A stretch of 64,000 nucleotides of DNA from Bacteroidales bacterium. GTDB taxonomy: Bacteria > Bacteroidota > Bacteroidia > Bacteroidales > VadinHA17. Of the stretch, positions 25,632-33,857 are shown piece by piece; the stretch's first letter is position 1; each line of letters begins with the position of its first letter. The stretch lies in NCBI GenBank assembly GCA_025454795.1, contig JALONT010000011.1, forward strand, positions 1 through 64,000. Reading direction: 5' to 3'. The position numbers and the translations under genes were made by a program. The notes below the pieces were generated by a model, which saw nothing but the letters and a program-made list of their open reading frames with translations, made no database searches and had not been told where the DNA came from.

Positions 25632-27440
25632 CTATTTGAATTTTTTATCAAGATCTTCAAGAGTAATGATATTAATTACAGGTTTGCCTTTAGGAGAATA
25701 ATTGGGTGAAGGACAGGCAAAGAGAGTGTCAAACAGATCAGCCATCTCATTTTGAGTCAACATTTTACCATAAGGTATTGCTGATGCTCCAGCCATTGCA
25801 GCTGCCAGTCTCTCCTTTGCTCCTTTCGAAGGATCAGCTTGAGTGCTTTTAAACTCCTCAATCAGTATCTCAAGCATCTCAGCAGGGTCAGATGATGCGG
25901 ATCCAGAGGGACAGCCTTTCACTGTAATATTATTCTTTCCTGAAAACTGAATTGTGAATCCAAGCAGTTTAAGATCATCTTCGATCTCTTTTAGTACCTG
26001 GTAATCAACAGGATTCAGTTCAATAGTAAGAGGAAATAATTCTGTCTGGCTTACAGCTCTGTTTTTGCTCAGGCAATCCATAAATCTTTCATAAAGCACT
26101 TTTTCATGAGCCCTCTTCTGATCAATTAACATCAAACCTGATTTTACCGGACAAACAATATATTTATTTTTTATCTGGAAGAATTTTCGTTCACTCTCCC
26201 TGATCTTTTCAATAAACTCCGGTGAATCATTCTCTTTCTCCAGGGTCGTGTAAAGTTTCTCCCAGTTTGCCGTATTCTCTCTTTCAAACCTTTCAATAAA
26301 ATCAGGTCTTGATGGATTTGATTCTTCGCCATCGAAAGGATTAAAGCCTGGATTAATTTCAATTACCGGAGGTGGAGGAAATGAATCTCCTGAGCTTCTT
26401 ACAGGGATATCAATCAGGCCTTCATTCTCAAAGTCAAGTGATGGAGCAATATTAAAGCGCCCGAGAGCTTCCCGTACAGATGCCATCAATATCTGCCAGA
26501 TCGATCTTTCGTCCTCGAATTTGATTTCTGTTTTGGTGGGATGAATATTGATATCAATAGAAGCAGGATCAGCTTCCATGAAGATAAAATATATCGGAAT
26601 CGTTTCCGCCGGAAGGATGTTCTGATATGCTTCTGTCACCGCCTTATGAAAATACGGATGTTTCATGAACCGGTTATTGACAAAGAAGAATTGTTCACCG
26701 TATGTCCTGCGTGCACTCTCGGGTTTCCCTATGAATCCTTTTATGCTGATCAGACTTGTTTCTGTTTCAAGAGTGATAAGATCCTGGTTGATCTGTTTCC
26801 CGAAGACGCCTATTATGCGCTGCCTGTAATTGGCTGAAATAAGATTGTAAACCTCTGTGTCATTATGATGAAGTGAAAACCTTATATCAGGGTGTGCGAT
26901 AACAATCTTCTGAAATTCATTGATTATATGACGTAATTCTGTATTGTCAGATTTAAGAAATTTTCTTCTTGCAGGGATATTGTAGAACAGGTTCTTAACC
27001 GCGAAGTTTGATCCTTTCTGACAACTGCAGGGTTCCTGTGTTTCAACCCTTGATCCACCGATTATAATGAGAGTCCCTGTTTCATTACCCTCTTTCCTTG
27101 TCCTGAGTTCAACCATTGATACTGCGGCAATGGAAGCAAGAGCTTCACCGCGGAATCCTTTTGTGCTGATTGCAAAAAGATCCTTCGCCGATGAAATCTT
27201 AGATGTGGCATGACGTTCAAATGAGAGCCTGGCATCTGTCTCTGACATCCCCGATCCATTATCATTTACCTGGATCAGGGTTTTCCCGGAATCCTTAATG
27301 ATTACGCTTATATTCCTGCTACCTGCATCAACAGCATTTTCCATAAGCTCCTTCACAACAGAAGCAGGTCTCTGAATTACTTCGCCTGCTGCAATCTGAT
27401 TTGCAACAGAGTCGGGTAATAGCTTAATAATATCAGGCAT
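25632..27440 (-). CDS. mutL: DNA mismatch repair protein MutL
   Basis: MutL links mismatch recognition by MutS to strand incision. The 602-residue protein has the GHKL ATPase motifs at its N-terminus: IAAGEVIQRPASVVKELMENAVDAG in pieces, then DNGSGM and TKGFRGEALASI. A transducer domain, a linker rich in Pro/Glu and a C-terminal dimerisation domain follow. The endonuclease-type motif, usually DQHA-x2-E-x4-E, reads DQKRAHEKVLYE here, with lysine where histidine is usual. The frame is open 33 codons upstream (to 27539), but MPDIIKLLPDSVANQIAAG is the conserved start, and the extension is translated repeat DNA. Confidence 0.95.
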   Translation of the reverse strand: MPDIIKLLPDSVANQIAAGEVIQRPASVVKELMENAVDAGSRNISVIIKDSGKTLIQVNDNGSGMSETDARLSFERHATSKISSAKDLFAISTKGFRGEALASIAAVSMVELRTRKEGNETGTLIIIGGSRVETQEPCSCQKGSNFAVKNLFYNIPARRKFLKSDNTELRHIINEFQKIVIAHPDIRFSLHHNDTEVYNLISANYRQRIIGVFGKQINQDLITLETETSLISIKGFIGKPESARRTYGEQFFFVNNRFMKHPYFHKAVTEAYQNILPAETIPIYFIFMEADPASIDINIHPTKTEIKFEDERSIWQILMASVREALGRFNIAPSLDFENEGLIDIPVRSSGDSFPPPPVIEINPGFNPFDGEESNPSRPDFIERFERENTANWEKLYTTLEKENDSPEFIEKIRESERKFFQIKNKYIVCPVKSGLMLIDQKRAHEKVLYERFMDCLSKNRAVSQTELFPLTIELNPVDYQVLKEIEDDLKLLGFTIQFSGKNNITVKGCPSGSASSDPAEMLEILIEEFKSTQADPSKGAKERLAAAMAGASAIPYGKMLTQNEMADLFDTLFACPSPNYSPKGKPVINIITLEDLDKKFK

Positions 27441-27491
27441 AATAGTATAAACCAATTTTGTTTTACCGTCCTGGTGATGCTTAGTGACCTG

Positions 27492-27529
27492 GTGCCTTAG
27501 TGGCAAGAAAATATAAGCCACCGGGGCAC
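27492..27529. repeat. Inverted repeat with GGCACAAAG core in mutL leader
   Basis: GTGCC-N3-GTGGC at 27492-27504 is inverted as GCCAC-N3-GGCAC at 27517-27529, followed by AAAGACACAAACACGAAGG. A related GGCACAAAGGC sequence (minus strand) ends the ATPase gene near 31954-31970. Confidence 0.55.
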
Positions 27530-27582
27530 AAAGACACAAACACGAAGGAAGAATTATCTGTTTTAAGTAAAATCTTCAGCAG

Positions 27583-27590
27583 CAAATATA
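27583..27590 (-). promoter_or_regulatory. Predicted -7 element upstream of mutL
   Basis: Minus-strand TATATTTG fits TAnnTTTG. It would give a 135-nt leader that contains the inverted repeat at 27492-27529. A well-placed -33 TTG is not seen. Confidence 0.35.
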
Positions 27591-27660
27591 AAAATAATTG
27601 CCGGATCAGCTTTCCTGTGCTATTAGCAATACAGATAACAGGTTTTGTTAATCATATGAT

Positions 27661-27668
27661 TATATTTG
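27661..27668 (+). promoter_or_regulatory. Predicted -7 element of the lipoprotein EEP gene
   Basis: TATATTTG fits TAnnTTTG, 17 bp before ATG 27686. The nearest TTG (27645-27647) is too close for a normal -33 box, so confidence is low. Confidence 0.35.
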
Positions 27669-27685
27669 AATAAAAATCAGGTGAA

Positions 27686-28552
27686 ATGAAAAGAGTTCTT
27701 TTATTCTGTGTTATCATACTTCTGGTAGTTGCTTCAGGTTGCTCAGATGATCTGAGGAAAGAAGCACTCAAAGTAATGACATTGAATGTAAGGTATGATA
27801 ATCCTAACGATAGTACAAATGCATGGTCGAAAAGAGCAGCTATTGTATGCAACTATATTAAAGCAGAAAAACCCGATATTTTTGGACTGCAGGAAGTTAT
27901 TGCGCATCAGTATGAATATCTAGATTCTGTACTTACCGATTATATGTCCGTTGCGGTCGGCAGGAGTGATGGCGCCAGGGAAGGTGAAATGAACCCGGTT
28001 TTTTTCAGAGAAGAAAGATTTGACATGACCCGTACAAAGACCTTCTGGCTTTCAGAAACCCCTGAAGTGGCAGGATCAATGGCCTGGGGCGCAGGTCTGC
28101 CGCGGATAGTAACATGGATAGAACTGGTTGAAAAGGAAAGTCATCAGCATATTTTCTTCTTCAACACACATTTTGCTCACGATTCCGATTCTGCACGGAT
28201 AATGAGCTCGAAACTGCTTCTTGGAATGGTAGACAGTATTGCTGCCGGATTCCCGTTTGTTATTACCGGCGATTTCAATATGACTACCGACAGTAAAGGA
28301 TATGCAATTCTGACCGGGCCGGCTGAAAGTGTTCCTCTTTTACAGGATTCACGTCTGATTTCAGTGAAGAATCCCGGAGGACCATCAGGGACTTTCAACG
28401 GTTTCAGCGATAAAAGACGATCAGGAAGGATTGATTATATCTTTGTAAAGAATGGCATTAAAGTACTGGATCAAAAGACAATATTAAGAAAAGAACGTGG
28501 GATTTTCATTTCCGACCACTGGCCGGTGGAAGCGATAGTCTTAATTGAATAG
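27686..28552 (+). CDS. Endonuclease/exonuclease/phosphatase family lipoprotein
   Basis: The 288-residue protein has a lipoprotein signal peptide (MKRVLLFCVIILLVVASGC, acylated Cys19). After export it would be anchored in a membrane facing the periplasm or outside. The mature part is a complete EEP domain: MTLNVRYDN, FGLQEV with the metal-binding glutamate, FFNTHFAH, ITGDFNMTTDS and FISDHWPVEAI. Secreted EEP proteins of Bacteroidota include phospholipid, inositol-phosphate and nucleic-acid hydrolases, so the substrate is open. It is a second EEP protein within 5 kb, but unlike the one at 22723-23802 it is a lipoprotein with no helices, and the two are not adjacent. Confidence 0.88.
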   Translation: MKRVLLFCVIILLVVASGCSDDLRKEALKVMTLNVRYDNPNDSTNAWSKRAAIVCNYIKAEKPDIFGLQEVIAHQYEYLDSVLTDYMSVAVGRSDGAREGEMNPVFFREERFDMTRTKTFWLSETPEVAGSMAWGAGLPRIVTWIELVEKESHQHIFFFNTHFAHDSDSARIMSSKLLLGMVDSIAAGFPFVITGDFNMTTDSKGYAILTGPAESVPLLQDSRLISVKNPGGPSGTFNGFSDKRRSGRIDYIFVKNGIKVLDQKTILRKERGIFISDHWPVEAIVLIE

Positions 28553-28577
28553 CTCTTTTGTCGGTTTTCTCTTGGAG

Positions 28578-28604
28578 GCCGAAGCGGGGTCTCCGCTACG
28601 CTTC
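28578..28604. repeat. GC-rich inverted repeat between EEP gene and ABC permease gene
   Basis: GAAGCG at 28581-28586 pairs with CGCTTC at 28599-28604, with an inner GCGG/CCGC pairing. It lies between two convergent genes and could act as a bidirectional terminator, but no T-run follows. Confidence 0.45.
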
Positions 28605-28679
28605 GACTTGCGATCAAAATAAACCTTAGTTTCTATTTCAATTTTTAGAACTTTATTGACTTTATAAACTTTTTGACAT

Positions 28680-29804
28680 TTATGCTGTTTTCCTGTACCG
28701 GTTGACTGCAAGGGCCGTAAAGGCAATCGCGATCAGTGTCAGGGACCAGATGTCCCTGCTTATATCCTGAAATGTTGATCCCTTCAGCATCACCATTCTG
28801 TTAATACGCATCACATATGCAGCAGGATTTATCAGATCAAACTTTTGTGCCCAGAGAGGCATACTTTCGAGGGGAGTAAAAATGCCGCTCATCAGTACGA
28901 AAATGATGATAAAGAAGAATGCAGTGAACATGAATTGTTGTTGTGTCCCTGAAAAAGTTGAGATAAAAAGAGCAAGTCCAAGAACTGCAACCATGAATAT
29001 TGCTGAACCCAGGAAAAGAATGGCAATGCTTCCTTCAAAAGGTATGTTGAAAGTCAGCTTTCCTATTATTAATCCAACTGCGAGGTCAATAAGTCCGATG
29101 ATCAGGAAGGGCACCATTTTGGCTATAATGAAATGATATTTTTTAACTGGGGTGACATTTATCTGTTCAATAGTGCCACTTTCTTTTTCCTTTACCAGAT
29201 TAAGCCCTGCAAGAAGAAATCCAATTGCCAGGACAAGTATTCCAAGTACACCGGGAAGCATATAATATTTATAATTAAGCAGTTCGTTGTACCAGTACCT
29301 GTTGGAAATCTGTATCTGCGGGAAAGATCCAAAAGTGAGGCTGCCGGTATTTTCAGCAACAATATTCATATTATAATCACGGATCACCCCGTTTAAATAA
29401 GCCCACGACAGCTGGGCATTTACAGCATTGATGGCATTTACAGAGACTAATATCCTGCCCGGATTCCCTATCCCGGTTTCTTTCCCGAAACCTGGTGGTA
29501 TCTGCAGCACTAAATCACATTTGCCCCTGTGCAATAGATTATTGGCTTCCTGCTCAGAGAAAGTTGCGAACCTGACTTTAAAAAATGTTGATCCTTCCAG
29601 CTGATTTACCAGTTCTCTCGATTCGGTTGTCATGTCTCTGTCAATTATGCATAGCCTTACATTATTGATCTCAAATGTTACTGCAGGAACCAGTAACAGC
29701 ATCTGAACAATAGGAACACCAAAAATCGCCTTTCCGATAAATTTATCCCTGAAGATCTGGAGAAATTCTTTTCTTATAAGATATAATATAGTCCTCATAA
29801 TCAA
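28680..29804 (-). CDS. ABC-2 type transporter permease (YbhR-like)
   Basis: The 374-residue permease has one N-terminal helix (MIMRTILYLIRKEFLQIFRDK leads into it) and a large periplasmic domain of about 150 residues. Five C-terminal helices follow, with the ABC-2 signature KEKESGTIEQINVTPVKKYHF near residue 217. It pairs with the similar permease encoded just upstream, as E. coli YbhR pairs with YbhS. It is the last gene of the tetR-led operon. The export substrate is unknown; YbhGFSR-type pumps have been linked to drug and cation export. It converges with the lipoprotein EEP gene. Confidence 0.88.
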   Translation of the reverse strand: MIMRTILYLIRKEFLQIFRDKFIGKAIFGVPIVQMLLLVPAVTFEINNVRLCIIDRDMTTESRELVNQLEGSTFFKVRFATFSEQEANNLLHRGKCDLVLQIPPGFGKETGIGNPGRILVSVNAINAVNAQLSWAYLNGVIRDYNMNIVAENTGSLTFGSFPQIQISNRYWYNELLNYKYYMLPGVLGILVLAIGFLLAGLNLVKEKESGTIEQINVTPVKKYHFIIAKMVPFLIIGLIDLAVGLIIGKLTFNIPFEGSIAILFLGSAIFMVAVLGLALFISTFSGTQQQFMFTAFFFIIIFVLMSGIFTPLESMPLWAQKFDLINPAAYVMRINRMVMLKGSTFQDISRDIWSLTLIAIAFTALAVNRYRKTA

Positions 29805-29850
29805 TATTTTTGAACTGCTGTACCTTTAAGCTGTTGTCCCTTTGAACAGT

Positions 29851-30960
29851 TCATCCAAGTCTTATTTTGAATTTTCTGATACTTAGCCAGATAAATGCCG
29901 ATGCCATTACAGTCAGGACCAGTGTTTCTTTCCATACATAAAGGAATCCTGTTCCTTTTATCATAATGTTTTTAATGATTATTATGAAATACTTAGGAGG
30001 CATCAAAGCAGCTACCCATCCATATCCTGATGGCATATTCTCTATCGGGAAAATAAATCCCGAAAGCAAAATAGTCGGCAGCATCAATCCTACAAACGAG
30101 ATAAATATAGCCTGCTGCATGGTCTTCGATACTGTAGATATAAGTATTCCAAGTGAAAGACTCATTAGAATATAGAGCATGCTTTCAGCCAGAAGCAGGA
30201 CAAGGCTGCCTTTTACTGGGAGTCCGAATACAAGCCATGAGAGCAGCAGGATCATTATTACATTAATAAATGAAAGCAGGAAATATGGCATCACTTTACC
30301 AAGGATGATCTGTACAGGTTTAAGAGGTGACACAAGCAATACTTCCATTGTTCCGAATTCCTTTTCACGTGTGATGGTAACAGAGGTCATGAGAGCACAG
30401 ATAAGAATCAGGATCAGGGTTATCACTCCCGGGACAAACATAAAATGACCTTTTAACGAAGGATTGTAAAACATCCTCACTTCAGGCTGAACCATAAGCT
30501 TCCCGGTAGTTTGTGACCCTGCAAGCTCCCTGTTGAAATCGGTTACGATCGCTGTTATGTAATTAGTAATAAGAGTTGCCATATTGGGTTCTGAACCGTC
30601 TGTGATTATGCTCATAGAAGCTTTGCCTTCACTGATAAGTTTCCGGCCAAAATCCTTTTCATAGATTATTACTGCTTTGATTTTATTTTTTCTGAATGTT
30701 TTATCAATATCATTGTAATTCAGGAGAGTTTCACCCCTTCTGAAAAAACCGGATGAACATATTTTATCTGATACTTTTTGCGTTATTTCATCATTGGAAA
30801 GGTCAAGAAACGCTACCGGTGCATTTTTCAGGTCAGTGCTTACTACAAATCCAAATACAAGAATCTGTACGACAGGTATCCCGAACAGTATAACAAGCGT
30901 CCGGAAATCCCTGAAAATATGCAGGAACTCTTTTTTTACAAATCCAAGGAACCTTTTCAT
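29851..30960 (-). CDS. ABC-2 type transporter permease (YbhS-like)
   Basis: The 369-residue protein has the same plan as its neighbour: one helix, a large periplasmic domain (about 45-170) and five helices at the C-terminus. The ABC-2 motif TREKEFGTMEVLLVSPLKPVQ is near residue 203, preceded by helix VPGVITLILILICALMTSV. Sequence identity to the downstream permease is low by eye, so they are likely the two halves of a heterodimeric channel. The gene follows the ATPase gene after a 131-bp stretch of repeat DNA and precedes the second permease by 46 bp. Confidence 0.88.
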   Translation of the reverse strand: MKRFLGFVKKEFLHIFRDFRTLVILFGIPVVQILVFGFVVSTDLKNAPVAFLDLSNDEITQKVSDKICSSGFFRRGETLLNYNDIDKTFRKNKIKAVIIYEKDFGRKLISEGKASMSIITDGSEPNMATLITNYITAIVTDFNRELAGSQTTGKLMVQPEVRMFYNPSLKGHFMFVPGVITLILILICALMTSVTITREKEFGTMEVLLVSPLKPVQIILGKVMPYFLLSFINVIMILLLSWLVFGLPVKGSLVLLLAESMLYILMSLSLGILISTVSKTMQQAIFISFVGLMLPTILLSGFIFPIENMPSGYGWVAALMPPKYFIIIIKNIMIKGTGFLYVWKETLVLTVMASAFIWLSIRKFKIRLG

Positions 30961-30999
30961 TCAAAAATTTATTAAATCACATCTTCCATTTTCCTCGGC

Positions 31000-31136
31000 C
31001 GCTCTCCAATCCCCTCATTTTTATTTAGCATCACCCCAACTTCCCGTTGCCTCGGGACAGGCTCTCTCCCGGGTGAGAGGCTTTAATTTTTTTATTCCCC
31101 TTCTCCCCTGGAAGAAATGGGCGTGGGATGAGGCGT
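31000..31136. repeat. GC-rich interspersed repeat covering the 3' end of an ABC ATPase gene
   Basis: This stretch contains CTCTC-TCCCGGGT-GAGAG at 31062-31079, other short inverted pieces and runs of C and T unlike the neighbouring coding DNA. It extends into the ATPase gene, where it encodes the last 14 or so residues (TPHPTPISSRGEGE). Similar C-rich blocks occur at 31883-31909, 33818-33854 and 46561-46590. Confidence 0.55.
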
Positions 31137-31868
31137 ATTACCGGGCCTGGCAATCTTCACAAACACCTCTTCTACCGACTCAGCGTCATATTGCTTTTTC
31201 AGCTCAACCGGTGTATCAAGCGCAACAATCTTACCCTCGCTCATTATTGAAATCCGGTCGCAATATTCAGCTTCATCCATATAGTGTGTCGTTACAAAAA
31301 CTGTAATATCCCTGGCAGCGGTTTCATAGATCATCTCCCAGAACTGACGGCGTGTTATAGGATCCACTCCACCGGTGGGTTCATCGAGAAAAACAATTTT
31401 AGGTTCATGCATAACTGCTACCGAGAATGCAAGCTTCTGCTTTAATCCGAGGGGAAGATCTGAGATAAACCTGTCACCGTATTCCCTGAAATTAAGTTTA
31501 TTCAGAAGGATATCGGTCCTTTCCCGGATCAATGCCTTTCTCATCCCGTAAATTCCGCCGTAAAGCATAATGTTCTCCTTCACAGTCAGATCCGCATAGA
31601 GTGAAAATTTCTGGCACATATAACCTATATTCTTCTTAATCTGTTCCGGCTGCTTTTTCGCATTGTATCCGGCAACAATAACTTCACCTGATGTGGATTC
31701 TGACAAACCTGAAAGTATCCTGATTGCTGTTGTCTTTCCGGCTCCGTTTGCACCCAGAAAACCGAAGATCTCACCTTCATACACCTCAAAATTAAGGTTA
31801 TCGTTGGCGACAAAATTTCCGAACTTCTTCACCAGGTTACGAACCGATATTACTGTGTTTCTTGTCAT
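31092..31868 (-). CDS. ABC transporter ATP-binding protein (second-NBD type of YbhF)
   Basis: This 258-residue ATPase powers the ABC-2 exporter. Walker A is GANGAGKTT near residue 41, Walker B is IVFLDEPTGGVD near 160, and the switch histidine is in VTTHYMDEAE. The signature motif is LPLGLKQK instead of LSGGQ, as in the second nucleotide-binding half of fused YbhF-type proteins. Paired with the gene at 31954-32874 it makes one split YbhF. I start at 31868 (MTRNTVISVRNLVKKFG). The frame continues 7 codons upstream, but those codons come from a C-rich repeat. The last 14 residues also look repeat-derived. Confidence 0.88.
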   Translation of the reverse strand: MTRNTVISVRNLVKKFGNFVANDNLNFEVYEGEIFGFLGANGAGKTTAIRILSGLSESTSGEVIVAGYNAKKQPEQIKKNIGYMCQKFSLYADLTVKENIMLYGGIYGMRKALIRERTDILLNKLNFREYGDRFISDLPLGLKQKLAFSVAVMHEPKIVFLDEPTGGVDPITRRQFWEMIYETAARDITVFVTTHYMDEAEYCDRISIMSEGKIVALDTPVELKKQYDAESVEEVFVKIARPGNTPHPTPISSRGEGE

Positions 31869-31882
31869 ATAGTATTCAAATC

Positions 31883-31909
31883 TACCCACCCCTTGCCCCT
31901 CCAGGGAGG
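31883..31909. repeat. C-rich interspersed repeat between the two ATPase genes
   Basis: ACCCACCCCTTGCCCCTCCAGGGAGG-like sequence in the 85-bp gap. It shares ACCCACCCC and CCCCTCCA plus GG-rich ending with the block at 46561-46590. Confidence 0.5.
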
Positions 31910-31953
31910 TGATTACTAGTGTTCTACCATTGATCCTTTGAGCCGCTACGCCT

Positions 31954-32874
31954 TTAAGCCTTTGTGCCTTTTTCCATTAATTCCAGGAACCTGTCTTCAA
32001 TCCCTGCCCTTGATTCACTTATAACAACATTACTTATTCCCATCTTCCCCAGATAATCATATATTGAATCATTAAATTTATCATCAGTGAAAGTTACATG
32101 GACCGAATCGCCGAACGGATAGGCAGTAACAGTCCCCGGATAACTTCTTAACGCATTTATCAGCTTGTATTTTTCGGGAGCCTTGATGCTGAACAGTTTC
32201 CTGCTGAATCCTTCTCTTATCTTTTCAGGTTGATTTATTGAAAGTATGTATCCTTCCTGGATCAGTGCCACTCTGTCGCATTTCATAGCCTCATCCATGT
32301 AAGGCGTTGATACAATGATTGTTATATTATGTTGTCTAAGTTTCCTGAGTATCCCCCAGAATTCTGCGCGCGATACGGCATCTACTCCTGTTGTTGGTTC
32401 GTCAAGGATAAGAAGGCCTGGTTTATGGATTAATGCACATGATAATGCCAGCTTCTGTTTCATACCACCGGATAACTTGCCTGCAAGTCTCTTTCTGAAT
32501 GGCTCAATGTGCGAATAGATATCAGAAATCAGATCATAATTTTCCTTAACAGTAGTTCCGAAGACAGTTGCATAGAAATTCAGGTTTTCCTCGACCGACA
32601 GATCCTGGTAAAGGCTGAATCGCCCGGGCATATAGCCAATGTTTTTTCTCAATTCCCTGAATCCTGAAACGGAATCAAGTCCCAGGACTTCCATTTTACC
32701 TTCATCAGGAATCAGCAGCGTTGCTATTATTCTGAAAAGTGTTGTTTTTCCTGCTCCGTCGGGACCAATAAAACCGAATATCTCACCCTCTGACACGTCA
32801 AAGGAGATATCCTTCAGGGCTTGCGTATTCCCGAATTTCTTGCTTATTCCCGATGACTCAATTATTTTTTGCAT
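31954..32874 (-). CDS. ABC transporter ATP-binding protein (first-NBD type of YbhF)
   Basis: The 306-residue ATPase has all canonical motifs: Walker A GPDGAGKTT near residue 38, signature LSGGMKQKLAL near 136, Walker B LLILDEPTTGVD near 155 and the switch region STPYMDEAM. After the ATPase core (about 235 residues) a C-terminal domain follows that resembles the DUF4162-type regulatory extension of ABC-2 exporters. It is the canonical partner for the degenerate ATPase encoded next. It begins 12 bp after the HlyD-type gene. Its last codons (EKGTKA, then TAA) fall in a GGCACAAAGGC repeat, so the natural C-terminus may have been altered by repeat insertion. Confidence 0.9.
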   Translation of the reverse strand: MQKIIESSGISKKFGNTQALKDISFDVSEGEIFGFIGPDGAGKTTLFRIIATLLIPDEGKMEVLGLDSVSGFRELRKNIGYMPGRFSLYQDLSVEENLNFYATVFGTTVKENYDLISDIYSHIEPFRKRLAGKLSGGMKQKLALSCALIHKPGLLILDEPTTGVDAVSRAEFWGILRKLRQHNITIIVSTPYMDEAMKCDRVALIQEGYILSINQPEKIREGFSRKLFSIKAPEKYKLINALRSYPGTVTAYPFGDSVHVTFTDDKFNDSIYDYLGKMGISNVVISESRAGIEDRFLELMEKGTKA

Positions 32875-32886
32875 TCTGCCCTGTTA

Positions 32887-33765
32887 TCAGAATATTGCTT
32901 CTCCGGGCATGCCCGATTTCATGGTTCCGTCGTTCTTTACATCAATGGTTATGGCATATACAAGAGTAACCCGCTCTTCCTTCGTCTGAATGATCTTCGG
33001 AGTGAATTCTGCCTTCCCTGAAATATAGCTTATTGTTCCTGTAAATGATTGGTAGCCTTTCTTTCCGTCATCGATCCTTACGGTGCATTCCTGTCCGACT
33101 TTTATTGATCCCAGCTGGGCACCGCTCACATATACTTTTAGTTTAATTACTGAAAGGTCAGCGATCTTTACCAGGGGTCTGCCTGCAGCCGTAAGTTCCC
33201 CTGCTTCAGAATACTTTTCAATTATGGTTCCTTTTAGCGGACTTTTCACACTGCTTCTTGTCACCTGCTCATTGAGTGTTGCCTTTTTCGATTCACACAC
33301 CAACAGTTCAGAGGCAATGGATGCTTTCTGAGTATTATTGGCGGATATCTGTTTTTCAAGTACTGCCACCTGTCCAGTCAGATCATCATACTGTTTCTTT
33401 GTGGCGGCATCATCCTTAAGCATGTTTTCGATCCTGCCGATATTCACGTTAAGGTTGACTATCTGCTGGTTAAGAATGTCTTTCTGAGCATTTATTGAGC
33501 TGATGCGTGTTCTTACGCTTTGCATACCTGCATCGATCTCCGCTTTCTGAAGATGGAAGAGCGTGGTATCGATAAGAGCAACCTCGGTGCCCTTTTCGAT
33601 TTCTGTCCCTTCAGTGACATCAAACCGGAGGATACGTCCGCTGGTTTCCGAGGATACTATAATCTCGGTGGCTTCAAAGCTGCCGTAAGCATCTGCCTCA
33701 TCAGCCCCGTTCCTGCAACCGGTAAATATTACTGCTGCGATGATTATTAATGATCCTGTTTTCAT
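32887..33765 (-). CDS. HlyD/YbhG-type periplasmic adaptor lipoprotein
   Basis: The 292-residue protein bridges an inner-membrane ABC exporter and the outer-membrane TolC channel. It has a lipoprotein signal (MKTGSLIIIAAVIFTGC) and a biotinyl-lipoyl half-motif (GRILRFDVTEGTEIEKGTEVALID in pieces). A long alpha-hairpin from about 75 to 165 follows, then the second lipoyl half (SPLKGTIIEKYSEAGELTAAGRPL) and a beta-barrel domain. The frame is open upstream to 33861, but that part is translated C-rich repeat; ATG 33765 begins the signal peptide. It corresponds to YbhG in the E. coli ybhGFSR operon, but YbhG is not normally acylated. Confidence 0.9.
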   Translation of the reverse strand: MKTGSLIIIAAVIFTGCRNGADEADAYGSFEATEIIVSSETSGRILRFDVTEGTEIEKGTEVALIDTTLFHLQKAEIDAGMQSVRTRISSINAQKDILNQQIVNLNVNIGRIENMLKDDAATKKQYDDLTGQVAVLEKQISANNTQKASIASELLVCESKKATLNEQVTRSSVKSPLKGTIIEKYSEAGELTAAGRPLVKIADLSVIKLKVYVSGAQLGSIKVGQECTVRIDDGKKGYQSFTGTISYISGKAEFTPKIIQTKEERVTLVYAITIDVKNDGTMKSGMPGEAIF

Positions 33766-33817
33766 ATTTTGTTTTATGTTGTTAGTCAATAAAAAAATTA
33801 ATGTACTAATACAATTT

Positions 33818-33854
33818 ACCCCCACTCTCCCCCTCCCCCTTTCTCCTCCTCGGG
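33818..33854. repeat. C-rich interspersed repeat between tolC-type and hlyD-type genes
   Basis: A pyrimidine-rich block (ACCCCCACTCTCCCCCTCCC and onward) ends 4 bp before the TolC-type stop codon and is translated in the false N-terminal extension of the HlyD gene. It resembles the other C-rich blocks in this operon. Confidence 0.45.
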
Positions 33855-33857
33855 TTG

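Noticed and set aside
27441-27539. 33-residue N-terminal extension of MutL
   Set aside because: It is translated repeat DNA, and MutL proteins start close to LLPDSVANQIAAG.
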